Positions 8,791-18,171 of a DNA stretch of 64,000 nt are shown piece after piece. The position numbers and the translations under genes are program-made. The notes under the pieces are model-generated. The model had not been told where the DNA came from. It did not search any database and was given only the letters and a program-made list of their open reading frames with translations. The first letter of the stretch is position 1. Every line of letters begins with the position of its first letter. This DNA comes from Deltaproteobacteria bacterium (GTDB taxonomy: Bacteria > Myxococcota > Myxococcia > SLRQ01). The stretch is taken from positions 1-64,000 of the forward strand of contig SLRQ01000065.1 in the NCBI GenBank assembly GCA_007130885.1. The letters are read 5' to 3'.

Positions 8791-10707
8791 CTACTGATTC
8801 GAGGCGGCGGCGCGTCTCTCTTCCTCGGCGGCGGCCAGCTCTAGCTCCTCCTGGCCGAGGCCGGCGAAGTAGTCGTGGGTCAGCTTCTTCACCTTGCCGC
8901 TAAGCAGCATGATCGCCAGCACGTTCGGTACGACCATGAGAGCCATCATCAGGTCGGAGAAGTCCATCACCATGCCAAGCGGCCACAGCGAGCCCATCAG
9001 CAAGGCCGCCACGAAGACCACCTTGTATGGCAGCACCGCGCGCCTCCCGAACAGGTATGTCGCTCCCGTCTCACCGTAGTAGGACCAGGTCAGCGCCGTG
9101 GAGAACGCGAAGAGAAGGACCGCTATGGACACGAAGTAGTTGCCGAAGCCCGGGAGGAAGGTGTCGAAGGCTGTAGTGGTCAGCTCGATGCCGCCAAGCT
9201 CCGCGACGTAGAGCGGCTCTCTGACCTCCCACGCCGGCGTGAGAGCCGGCAGCTCGGCGGGCAAGTGAGCGGTGACGACGACCTTGAAGGCGTCTTGTTT
9301 GCCCGCTTCCGGAAGAGCCAGCATGTGCTGGTGCCACTCGCCTTCCTGGTGCTCGCAAGGTTCATGAATCTCTCCGGGCGCGAGATCTTCGGGCTCCTCC
9401 GGCGAGATGCGGTACACGACGCTATCGATCTTCTCTCCGCCGGGGCCGCCGGCAAACGTCGTGATCTCCACTCTCCGCTCGCCCAACGCCTTCGCCGATA
9501 CGTTCAACCGGCTGTCCATCTGGAAGTGGCTGGCGTTCAGCTTGCGGTGCTCGAAGTAGACTCCGCGCGGTTCATGGCTGAAAACCGCGGTGCCGGGCCG
9601 GTCGCTGGAGAGCGCGGTCAGCAGAGTTTTCCCATCCAAAATCTGTGAGACGAAGCTCGGCTGCTCACTCGGCCGCTCCGCCTCCACCGCCACGGGATCC
9701 AGCTGCTCGAGCACCAGCCGGCGGTCATCGCCGTAGTAGCCCGACATTACTATGACCAGCGCCGTGATGGAGCAAACCACGATGGTGTCGATAAACGGCT
9801 CTAGCAAAGCTACGACACCCTGCCTCATGGGCTTGTCTGTCTTGGCCGCGGCGTGAGCGATGGGCGCGGAACCCAGGCCCGCTTCGCTGGAGAAGATCGC
9901 GCGGCGCACGCCCCAAATGATGACGGTGCCGATCGCGCCTCCAGCCGCGGCCTCTCCGCTGAAGGCATCGGTCAATATGATGCCGAAGGCCTCGGGGATA
10001 GCGCCGATGTTCATGATGCATATGAACAGGCCGCCCAGGACATAGGCGCAGCACATGAACGGCACCAATATCCCGGCCACCTTTCCAATCCGCTTGATGC
10101 CGCCGATGATTACCATGCCCACCAGCACCGCCAGCACGGTGCCCGTCAGCCAGGTCGGCACATCGAAGTAGAAGTCCATCACCGTGGCGGCTTGGTTGCT
10201 TTGGAACATGTTCCCGATGCCGAAGGAAGAGATCATGCACGCCAGCGCGAAGAACCCGGCGAGCGGTGCCCATCCCTGACCGAGACCGTCGCGGATGTAG
10301 TACATGGGCCCGCCTCGAATGGTGCCGTCTTCTTCTTCCCGCCGGTAGACGGTGCCGAGACCGCACTCGACGAACTTGGTCGCCATGCCGAAGAAGCCGA
10401 TGACCCACATCCAGAAGACGGCTCCAGGGCCGCCCAGGGCAACGGCGATTGCGACTCCCGCGATGTTGCCAAGCCCCACGGTGGCGCTGACGGCCGCCGA
10501 GAGAGCCTGAAGGTGCGAGATTTGCCCGGTCTCTCCTTCCTTGTCGTAGTCGCCTCTCACCACCCGAATGGCATGAACGAAGCCACGCACCTGTACGGCC
10601 ATGAGGCGCCAAGTGAACCAGATGCCCGCTCCCAGGCACAGGATTACGACAGGGTAGTTCCAGGCCAACCCCGCGGCGGTGGCCAGCCACTCGGCTATGC
10701 GATCCAT
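8791..10707 (-). CDS. Alanine/glycine:cation symporter (AgcS) family with a large extra-membrane insertion
   Basis: VSATVGLGNIAGVAIAVALGGPGAVFWMW, SSEAGLGSAPIAHAAAKT, FAFSTALTWSYYGETGATYLFG. Confidence 0.92.
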   Translation of the reverse strand: MDRIAEWLATAAGLAWNYPVVILCLGAGIWFTWRLMAVQVRGFVHAIRVVRGDYDKEGETGQISHLQALSAAVSATVGLGNIAGVAIAVALGGPGAVFWMWVIGFFGMATKFVECGLGTVYRREEEDGTIRGGPMYYIRDGLGQGWAPLAGFFALACMISSFGIGNMFQSNQAATVMDFYFDVPTWLTGTVLAVLVGMVIIGGIKRIGKVAGILVPFMCCAYVLGGLFICIMNIGAIPEAFGIILTDAFSGEAAAGGAIGTVIIWGVRRAIFSSEAGLGSAPIAHAAAKTDKPMRQGVVALLEPFIDTIVVCSITALVIVMSGYYGDDRRLVLEQLDPVAVEAERPSEQPSFVSQILDGKTLLTALSSDRPGTAVFSHEPRGVYFEHRKLNASHFQMDSRLNVSAKALGERRVEITTFAGGPGGEKIDSVVYRISPEEPEDLAPGEIHEPCEHQEGEWHQHMLALPEAGKQDAFKVVVTAHLPAELPALTPAWEVREPLYVAELGGIELTTTAFDTFLPGFGNYFVSIAVLLFAFSTALTWSYYGETGATYLFGRRAVLPYKVVFVAALLMGSLWPLGMVMDFSDLMMALMVVPNVLAIMLLSGKVKKLTHDYFAGLGQEELELAAAEEERRAAASNQ

Positions 10708-10740
10708 GGTCTCTCCCCTAAAGGGCGGTTGATTCAGCGC

Positions 10741-13700
10741 CTACTCCACGGCGACGGTGAGATCGAAGCGCCCGGCCTCACCTTCGTTCCATGAGTCCAC
10801 GACTATGTAGTAGCGCCCATCCCACTGGGCTTCCAGCGATACCTGCTCCGGCTTCGACACGAACCACTCGTCGGCTCCCACGAGGCACTCCTCCGCATCG
10901 CACGACTCGAGGACGTAGAGCGATGGCGCGAAACCTTCTTCCGGTGTGACGGTAACCGTAAGGTTCCATCCGGCCTCGAGGTCCACCGCGTACACCACGT
11001 CGGGTCCGGCCGTGGACGAGCCGGTGCATTCGCTCCCTATATCGATGTCGTTCGAAGCTCCGATGGTGTGGCCTTCGACCTCTATTTCCCCGTTCGAAAG
11101 ATCGAGCAGCAAGGCCTCTTCGCAGACATCGTTCGTAGGCGGAGGAAGAGGGTCGCCGGCTCCGACAGACAGCGTAAAGGGACCGCTCTCGCCGCTGTAC
11201 CCGTCCACCAAGAGATGATAACGGCCGGCGGGCAGCTCCGGATGAAAAATGCGGGCAGGCGAGGAGTCATCGCAGGTCAAGCTGGCTTCAGGCAGCCGAC
11301 AATCCAGACCCCGGAGGTCCAGCACCGCATCGAACTCGGCTTCCAGCACGGCCTCCACGCTGCGCGGCTCGGCAAGGAAGAACCAGTAGACGACGTCGGG
11401 CCCGCTCGAGCCGGGCATTGCGCAGGTGGCCTCGTGCGCGTCCGTGGCTCCCGTGGTGTCTCCCTCGACCAGGGTCGGGCCGCCGGCGATGTCGAGCGGC
11501 CAGGCCGAATCGCAGTCATCGTTGAGCGGCGGCGGGACGGGAGAGCCAAGGCCCCAGGTGAGCGTGTACTCTCCGCCGCTTATGCCGCCGCCGCTTATCA
11601 CCACCGTGTAGTCGCCGGCGGGCAGGTATGTCAGGTCCAGCTCCGCCGAGCCCCCGGCCGGCACCTCCTTGCAGATTATCTCCGTCTCGTCGTTCTCGCA
11701 GTCGCTCCTGACCGACAGGCTCATGCCGGAAGCCGCGTTCAGCTTGGCGTGAAGGGATGCGGCCTCGTCCAGGGACAAATGGTAAAAGGCATCTCCGCCC
11801 GGCTCTCCGCAGGAAGGCGCAACCGACCAAGCGGCGGAGGTTATGTCGCCTTCCTCCACGCCGCCGCCCTCCGCGACGTCGAGCGGCGCGGCGCTGTCAC
11901 ACGCATCATTGGATGGCGCCGGCGGAGGCTCGGTCGTCTCCAGCCGGATGTCGAAGGCGCCTTCACGGCCCTCGTGATTGGCGACCCATACGTACCAGTC
12001 GCCCGGCGGCAGGACCGCCTCCAGCACCTCTACATCGCCGGGCTCGTCGCTGCACGCCACCTCCGCGCCCGGCTCGTCGCATTCCGACCGCAACGAGAGG
12101 AGGGTGTCGAGGTATCCCTCGGTAACGATGGTGACGGCGCGCCTCTGCTCCAGCGAAAAGCCGTAGACTACCGCCGGGCTTCCTTCACCTCCGCATGCAC
12201 TGCCCGGGCCGGCCTCCGCTCCAGCGGTCGTGCCCTCCACCCACTCGTCCTCCTTCAGAACATCGACTTCGTGGCAGGTATCGTTGGAAGGCGGCGGTGG
12301 ACGCAGCCGAACCTCCAGCTCGTAAGGCACGCCGTCCTTGGTGCCGCCGGTCACCTGGAAGTACACCTCGCTGCTCTCGGGCAGCGGAGGCGTCTCCGCC
12401 GAAAAGTTGGTCCCTCCCGCTATGGGATCGATGAAGCCGGCGGGCGAGCGCCAGTGAAGAGTCAGCGTCAGGGGGTTCTCCTCCGGGCCGTTTGTGTAGG
12501 CGCCGGCGATGACTCGCAGGCCCGCGGAGACCGGTAGGTAGAACCAGTCTTCGTTTCCAAGGCAGGCAATCGCCTCGACCGAGGTGTGTCCATTGACCGG
12601 TGACGGGAGAGGCGTGGCGAGCGTGGGATGATGGTTCGGCTCGAACTCGTCGTCATCGCACAGGCCGCCCTCCACGACTTCAATCGACAGGTCGGCCTCG
12701 AGGTGCTCGTTGACGCCGCGAATGCCGACCCACACCGGACCGGGTTGCGGAAGGAACGTTGCTTCCAGGCTCTGCCCGCTCGATGTCACCTCCGGCTCGC
12801 CGACAACAAGCTTGTCCTCGCCGGTTCCGAGCCAAACCGCAAGATCCGGATGATCGGTCGCGGTCTCATACTCGAGGTCGACAAAGAGCCCATCGCCCAT
12901 TCTTGCTTCGAAGTAGAACCAGTGCCATGTGTTCGGGCAGATGGACAGCCCTCCCAAGGCTCCGGGTTCCACCGGCCGGCCTCTGTACGGCAAGAGGCCG
13001 GCGGCGTAGCCGTCTTCCGGGCACTCGAAGTAAGCGCACTCACCGTCCACGCACTCCTCTCCCGGCCCACAAAAAACGCCGGGGCCGCACTCGCCGGAGC
13101 CGGCGCATAGGCCTTCATGGCAGACCTGACCCGGCAGGCAGTGACCGTCATCCAGACATTCGAGGCACTGCGCCGTCTCGACCAAGCATCGTAGGGGAGC
13201 GCCGCAGTGGGCATCGGTTTCACATGCCACGGCTTGGCGGCAGATGTTGGCTACGCACCGGCCTCCCAGCCGGCAGTCGGCGTGATCAACGCATTGGACG
13301 CAGGTCTGGGTGACCGGATCGCAGCGCTCGGCCACCCCTTCGCAGTCCGCGTCCCTGCTGCACTCGCCCACCGGCTCGCAGAAGCCGCGCCGGCAAACCT
13401 CGAACTCTTCGCATTGCTCGTGCTTCGTGCACTCGACGCACACTCCGGTGTCCACGTGGCACAAGGGTGCGTCGGCGTAATCGCCACAGTCGTCGTCGGT
13501 CTTGCAGTGGGTGAAGCGGCAAGTACCGGATGCCTCATGGCACCGCTGCTGCCGTCCTTCGCAATGATCGTCGGTGAGGCAGCCGCGGCACTTGCCGGAA
13601 TCCTCATCGCACCAGGGGTTGGCGGGCAGGTCGGCGCAGTCGTCATGGGTCTCGCACGGCGGCCTTGCCACGCAGAAGCGTTGCTCCGGATCGCAAATCT

Positions 13701-14031
13701 GTTCGACCGGATCGGGACAGTGCCCCGCCTCCAGGCACTCGACGCACATGTTCGTTTCGGGGTCGCATCTGGTGCGACCTTGCACGCCGGCGCAGTCCTC
13801 GTCCCGGCTGCAGGGAATGCCGTCGAACTGGTCGTCAGGGACGCATTCTCCATCTATGCATTTTTCTCCGGGAGGGCACTCCACGTGCGCGCAGGGATCG
13901 CAGGAGCATGATGTTCCCAAGAGGAAAGCCGTAGCGATGCCGAGCAAAACCACGAGTCGGGTGACCGCCCGTCTCGGCGCGTCCTTGCCGGCCGGATCGC
14001 GGCTCGGGCGCGTTATCGTTTCGTTCGTCAT
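10741..14031 (-). CDS. Large Cys-rich lipoprotein: N-terminal C-x-x-D-x-D-C repeats, then several pre-peptidase C-terminal-like beta domains
   Basis: Lipobox FLLGTSCSC; repeats such as CRGCLTDDHCEGRQQRCHEASGTC; later NDxCxxAxPLD...VYWFFLAEPRSVEAVLEAEFDAVLDLR modules. Confidence 0.85.
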   Translation of the reverse strand: MTNETITRPSRDPAGKDAPRRAVTRLVVLLGIATAFLLGTSCSCDPCAHVECPPGEKCIDGECVPDDQFDGIPCSRDEDCAGVQGRTRCDPETNMCVECLEAGHCPDPVEQICDPEQRFCVARPPCETHDDCADLPANPWCDEDSGKCRGCLTDDHCEGRQQRCHEASGTCRFTHCKTDDDCGDYADAPLCHVDTGVCVECTKHEQCEEFEVCRRGFCEPVGECSRDADCEGVAERCDPVTQTCVQCVDHADCRLGGRCVANICRQAVACETDAHCGAPLRCLVETAQCLECLDDGHCLPGQVCHEGLCAGSGECGPGVFCGPGEECVDGECAYFECPEDGYAAGLLPYRGRPVEPGALGGLSICPNTWHWFYFEARMGDGLFVDLEYETATDHPDLAVWLGTGEDKLVVGEPEVTSSGQSLEATFLPQPGPVWVGIRGVNEHLEADLSIEVVEGGLCDDDEFEPNHHPTLATPLPSPVNGHTSVEAIACLGNEDWFYLPVSAGLRVIAGAYTNGPEENPLTLTLHWRSPAGFIDPIAGGTNFSAETPPLPESSEVYFQVTGGTKDGVPYELEVRLRPPPPSNDTCHEVDVLKEDEWVEGTTAGAEAGPGSACGGEGSPAVVYGFSLEQRRAVTIVTEGYLDTLLSLRSECDEPGAEVACSDEPGDVEVLEAVLPPGDWYVWVANHEGREGAFDIRLETTEPPPAPSNDACDSAAPLDVAEGGGVEEGDITSAAWSVAPSCGEPGGDAFYHLSLDEAASLHAKLNAASGMSLSVRSDCENDETEIICKEVPAGGSAELDLTYLPAGDYTVVISGGGISGGEYTLTWGLGSPVPPPLNDDCDSAWPLDIAGGPTLVEGDTTGATDAHEATCAMPGSSGPDVVYWFFLAEPRSVEAVLEAEFDAVLDLRGLDCRLPEASLTCDDSSPARIFHPELPAGRYHLLVDGYSGESGPFTLSVGAGDPLPPPTNDVCEEALLLDLSNGEIEVEGHTIGASNDIDIGSECTGSSTAGPDVVYAVDLEAGWNLTVTVTPEEGFAPSLYVLESCDAEECLVGADEWFVSKPEQVSLEAQWDGRYYIVVDSWNEGEAGRFDLTVAVE

Positions 14032-17000
14032 TCCACCGTGTCGCACAGGTTGTCCTCGCGGCAGTAGAAGTCCTCGCCGCCGTCAAGCGCGGCGCAGTCG
14101 GTATCGGCCGGCATCGAGTAGAACGCCGTTAGGGATAGACGGTCCACGCGTGCTCTCGTTGAAGCAGCGCCCGGATCGCGGGTCACCTCGAAGAGCAGGC
14201 CGAATCCCGTGTCGTTGATCTCGGAGCCGAGCCACTCATCTCCGAACATGTCGTCATTGCCGCCCAGGATATGCGGTAGGTCTTCGTCGGTGAGCGCGGA
14301 GGTCCTGGGCTCTCCCCGAAGGCCGTCCGCGTCGCGAAGCGTCACCGCCGCCTCCCATGCACCCGCTTCGGCCTCTCCTTCGAAGGAAGCGAGCACCAGA
14401 GCCTCGAAACCTGTAACGAGGGCTGCCTCCGGGATCGAGAAGGCGAAGCCTTCGAACGAAGCCTCGGCCGCTTCGGCGCCTTCGGCGGACCATGCATACT
14501 GCCCATCCGCGAAGGCGAACAAGAAGCTGGAGGCCGTCTCATCCAGGGTGTCGACGAAGGTGTTCGCCCGTGAGCCGTCTATGATCCCGGTTCGAGAGCG
14601 TTGTTCGGGAAGATGGCCGCACAGGGGGTGGCACTCCCCCGGTCCCGGGTGGCAGTAGGTCCCGTCCGGGCAGTCGGAGTGCTCATCGCATCCCTGGCAG
14701 ACATGAGACTCCGGATCGCAGATGGGCGTCGCGGTTGGACAGTCGGCATCCTGGAAGCACTCCACGCAAATCTCGAGGTCGACGTGACACAGCGGACCGT
14801 CCTCATGTCCCTCGCAGTCGGCGTCCTCGAGGCACGCCACGCAGCTCGATGACTCGGGGCTGCAGACCCGCCCTTCCGGGTTGTCCGCGCAATCAGCGTC
14901 GTCGAGGCAAGCGACGCATTGCCGCGACGAGGGGTCGCAGCGGGGCAGGTGCTCGCTCTCGCAGTGGTCGTCATGACCGCAGGCACCGCAAAGACCGCTT
15001 TCCGGATGGCAGTGCGGCCTGTCGGGATCACTGACGCAGTCATCGGATGTGGTGCAGGGCGTGACGCATACTCCTCCCGCCTGCTCGTCGCAAAGCTGGT
15101 CCTCGCCGCACTCCTTGGTTCCGCCGCCGATGCCCCCACAGCGCTCGATGCATTCCCAGCCGGCGCCTATGTCGCAGTAGTCGCTCTCGGAGCAGTGCGA
15201 GTCATCGAAGCACTCGAAGCAAAGACCGGTGTCCTCCGCGTCGCATCTCGTTCTGGGCCACGCGCAAGTCGTGCAGACGCCCCACTGGCATGTGTAACCG
15301 TAAGCGCAGTGTTCGTTCTTCTCGCAAGAGGCTGCGCAATAGCCTCCATGGCAGATCTCTCCGGGCGCGCAGTCGTCCGCGGCGGTCTCCGGTGTGCAGG
15401 GCCGACCGACGTTCGCGCACGGCCAGACGCATCGGCCCGTCAATATGTCGCAACGGAGCGGCTCCTCGCAGGCGCCGGCGCCCTCCGGCGCGCATTTCTC
15501 TTCGCAGTGGCCGCTGACGGGATCGCAGTACAGACCCGGTCCGCAGACGCCGTCTAGAAGCCGGCAGTCCACCTCGCAGGTGAGGTCCTCCTCGTTGCAG
15601 CGGCCGGCCGGCCCGCAATCGAAGCCGGGAGCGTCACAGGGAGTGATGCATTCCCCGGTCTCGGTGTCGCATATGCGCGTTCTGTCGCAGTCGGTATCAG
15701 AGGCGCATGGGGTGTCGCACCGCCGAGTGATGGGATCGCAGCGAGGGGCGACGGCGGTGCAGTTGCCGGCCACGCACTCCGAGCCCCGAGGGCAGTGAGC
15801 GTCGCTGATGCAAGGCTTCGCGCAGTAGCCGTCCACGCAGTTGCCTCCGTGGCAGTCGGCGCCGGACTCGCAAGGCAGCCGGCAGGCTCCCTCGACGCAG
15901 ACCTCGTTGCTCGAGCAATGCTCATCGATGGTGCAGCCGCCGCAGTCCCTGTCCTGAGTGCAGCCGGGAATGCAGGCCCCCACATGAAAAGGATCGGCGC
16001 AAAGCCGAATGTGATCGGCTATCGCAACGCAGATATGGCCCAGGGAGGTGTCGCAGTCCGCGTCGGTTGAGCAGGCGCGGATGCACGAGCCTTCCTCTCC
16101 GTACGCGGCGTGACAGTTGGGCGCGGCTTCGGGGCAGTCGGAGCTGGTCTTGCAGTTTCCGCCGTAGAGGTGAATCAAGACCTCTTCGCAGGCGTACTCC
16201 GCTCTTGGACAACCGGACGCCTCATTGGGATCGCAGTCCGCGAGGCAGGCGGTGGTGCCGGCGATCACGTGGCAGCTCGAGCCAGGCGGGCACGGCGGCG
16301 CTCCGACCTTCCCGCAGCCCTTGATGAGGCAGTAGCCTCCGGAGAAGCCGGGGAGAGCCGGGTCGTTGCTTTTGACACATGTAGCCCCGGGTTCGCAGAA
16401 GCCGAGACCGTCGCACGCACCGCCGATTGAAGTGCAGACGCAGTGACCCGCGCTCGAGTCGCAAACGCCCAAGGTGCAATCGTCGTCCTCGTTGCACGGG
16501 ATTGTCGCGGCTGTTTCCGGGTCGCATTGGGGAACGCAAACGTCGGCGTGGCGGCTGCCGTCGGTCATCGAACGGCAATCGTAGCCCGCACGGCAGTCGG
16601 TCCGTGACACGCAAAGATCCAGACACTCGGCGGCGAGGCAAACGCTGCCCTCCGGGCAGTCCGCCTCCTCCTCGCAAAGAGAGGTGCAGTAGCCTTGGTG
16701 CCATCGCCAGTCTATGTCCCACTGGCCGAGGCACAAGGCATGGCCTCCGGTCGACGAAGGGAGGCTACAGTCGGATGCCTGACGGCACGGACTGCCGGGG
16801 CGACCATCCTCCGGCGGTCCGGCATTACAGCTCCCCGCCACGCACACCTCGGCGGCGTGGTCGCAGTCGTCCGAGGACAGGCACTCCACGCAGAAGCCGG
16901 ATGCCAAGTCACATCTCTTTATGCCCTCCGAGCAGTCAGTGTCCGACCGGCACGGTCTCGGCGGAAGGCATGAGCGCGTCTCCCTATCGCATATTGCACC

Positions 17001-17999
17001 CGGAGCATCGCAGTCGGAGCTGTCCATGCAGACCACGCAATACCCGATGCGGGTGTCGCACCTCGAAAGGGTGGAGTCCACGCAGTCCCAAGGGGATGAG
17101 CACGGGATGCCTCCGTAGCAGGTATTGGTCTCGGGATCGCAGGCCCTCGTCGTTCCCTCGATGCAGTCTTCGTCGTCGAAGCAGCCGACGCACTCGCCGG
17201 TGAAGATGTCGCACTTCGGTGCCGTGGGGTCATGGGCGCAGTCGTCGTCACTCTCGCAACGGGAGGCCGGCTTGCAGGCGCGGGCGGCCGGATCGCAGAC
17301 CTCGCCTTCGTCCGAATCGCAGTCTTCGTCCTCGAGGCATACGACGCACCTGGCCCAGGCCGGATCGCAGCGCGGCCGCTCCGTCCCGGCGCAGTCGTCG
17401 TCCGACGCGCAGTAGACCGGCGTCCGGCATTCGCCCGTGTCCCAGTCGCAGACCTGTCCGACGGCGTGGCAGTGCGCATCGACGGTGCATGCCACGCATC
17501 GCTTCTTCTCCGGGTGACAGTACGGGCGGCTGTCACCGAAACAGTCGGTGCTGTCCTCGCACTCGTCGGGCGCGCTTCGACAGACGCCCTCATCGCAGGC
17601 TCTTCCCGAGCCGCACTCCTCGTCGCTGATGCATGGCCTGCAAACGCTTGCGTCCAGGTCGCAGATTGGCGCCTGCGGCGGACAGTTCCTGTCGCTCTCG
17701 CACGGGCCGCCCGGCTCGGAGGTGTAAGGAACGCACTCGCCGTCAACGCACGTCATCCCGTCGGGGCAGTCGACGTCGAGACAGGGATCCTCGCCCGTGT
17801 CGTCACTACCGCAGCCCACGGCCGCGAGCACCATCAAGGAGGCAAGCATCGCGAGCAAGTGAAGCAGAGACGGGGCCGGGCTTGTGGTGCCTGTGGCGAA
17901 CCCGCGTCGCTCCCGGGGCCTTGCGCGTTGGTCCCCGCTTGTCGGCGCGCTGGCGGCCGCGCCGTGGTCACTCCCTTCAACAGCGAGCTCGTTCATGCC
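14028..17999 (-). CDS. Very large Cys-rich secreted/lipoprotein with many C-x-x-D-x-D-C repeats
   Basis: Signal region LLHLLAMLASLMVLAAVGCGSDD; repeats like CLEDEDCDSDEGEVCDPAARACKPASRCESDDDC; ATGA overlap with the next gene at 14028-14031. Confidence 0.87.
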   Translation of the reverse strand, partial: GMNELAVEGSDHGAAASAPTSGDQRARPRERRGFATGTTSPAPSLLHLLAMLASLMVLAAVGCGSDDTGEDPCLDVDCPDGMTCVDGECVPYTSEPGGPCESDRNCPPQAPICDLDASVCRPCISDEECGSGRACDEGVCRSAPDECEDSTDCFGDSRPYCHPEKKRCVACTVDAHCHAVGQVCDWDTGECRTPVYCASDDDCAGTERPRCDPAWARCVVCLEDEDCDSDEGEVCDPAARACKPASRCESDDDCAHDPTAPKCDIFTGECVGCFDDEDCIEGTTRACDPETNTCYGGIPCSSPWDCVDSTLSRCDTRIGYCVVCMDSSDCDAPGAICDRETRSCLPPRPCRSDTDCSEGIKRCDLASGFCVECLSSDDCDHAAEVCVAGSCNAGPPEDGRPGSPCRQASDCSLPSSTGGHALCLGQWDIDWRWHQGYCTSLCEEEADCPEGSVCLAAECLDLCVSRTDCRAGYDCRSMTDGSRHADVCVPQCDPETAATIPCNEDDDCTLGVCDSSAGHCVCTSIGGACDGLGFCEPGATCVKSNDPALPGFSGGYCLIKGCGKVGAPPCPPGSSCHVIAGTTACLADCDPNEASGCPRAEYACEEVLIHLYGGNCKTSSDCPEAAPNCHAAYGEEGSCIRACSTDADCDTSLGHICVAIADHIRLCADPFHVGACIPGCTQDRDCGGCTIDEHCSSNEVCVEGACRLPCESGADCHGGNCVDGYCAKPCISDAHCPRGSECVAGNCTAVAPRCDPITRRCDTPCASDTDCDRTRICDTETGECITPCDAPGFDCGPAGRCNEEDLTCEVDCRLLDGVCGPGLYCDPVSGHCEEKCAPEGAGACEEPLRCDILTGRCVWPCANVGRPCTPETAADDCAPGEICHGGYCAASCEKNEHCAYGYTCQWGVCTTCAWPRTRCDAEDTGLCFECFDDSHCSESDYCDIGAGWECIERCGGIGGGTKECGEDQLCDEQAGGVCVTPCTTSDDCVSDPDRPHCHPESGLCGACGHDDHCESEHLPRCDPSSRQCVACLDDADCADNPEGRVCSPESSSCVACLEDADCEGHEDGPLCHVDLEICVECFQDADCPTATPICDPESHVCQGCDEHSDCPDGTYCHPGPGECHPLCGHLPEQRSRTGIIDGSRANTFVDTLDETASSFLFAFADGQYAWSAEGAEAAEASFEGFAFSIPEAALVTGFEALVLASFEGEAEAGAWEAAVTLRDADGLRGEPRTSALTDEDLPHILGGNDDMFGDEWLGSEINDTGFGLLFEVTRDPGAASTRARVDRLSLTAFYSMPADTDCAALDGGEDFYCREDNLCDTVE

Positions 18000-18035
18000 T
18001 GCTCCCCTGCGATGGAGGGCACCGCCGGGCAAAGG

Positions 18036-18063
18036 AAGGCCCCGCCGTTTCTGGCGGGGCCTT
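18036..18063 (-). terminator. Rho-independent-like hairpin after the C45 gene
   Basis: AAGGCCCCGCC-loop-GGCGGGGCCTT, perfect 11-bp stem with 6-nt loop; short T-rich tail on the minus strand. Confidence 0.6.
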
Positions 18064-18171
18064 CTGGACCACGGGGGTCCCTCCCCTTTGGAGACTTCTT
18101 TGGGATAGCACGGCCCACCGGCTCGTCACAAGGGCGGGTTGAGCCGCCCGCGATGCAAGGAGGATCTGTCC

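Noticed and set aside
9725-10690. 321-aa minus ORF and 8875-9648 / 9853-10794 plus ORFs in the AgcS gene
   Set aside because: Alternate-frame translations, rich in Arg/His/Gly, over a well-supported transporter gene
11068-12537. 489-aa plus-strand ORF and other long ORFs (12628-13110, 13207-13911, 17232-18365) opposite the Cys-rich genes
   Set aside because: Antisense shadow ORFs typical of high-GC coding DNA; the minus strand encodes clear repeat-domain proteins
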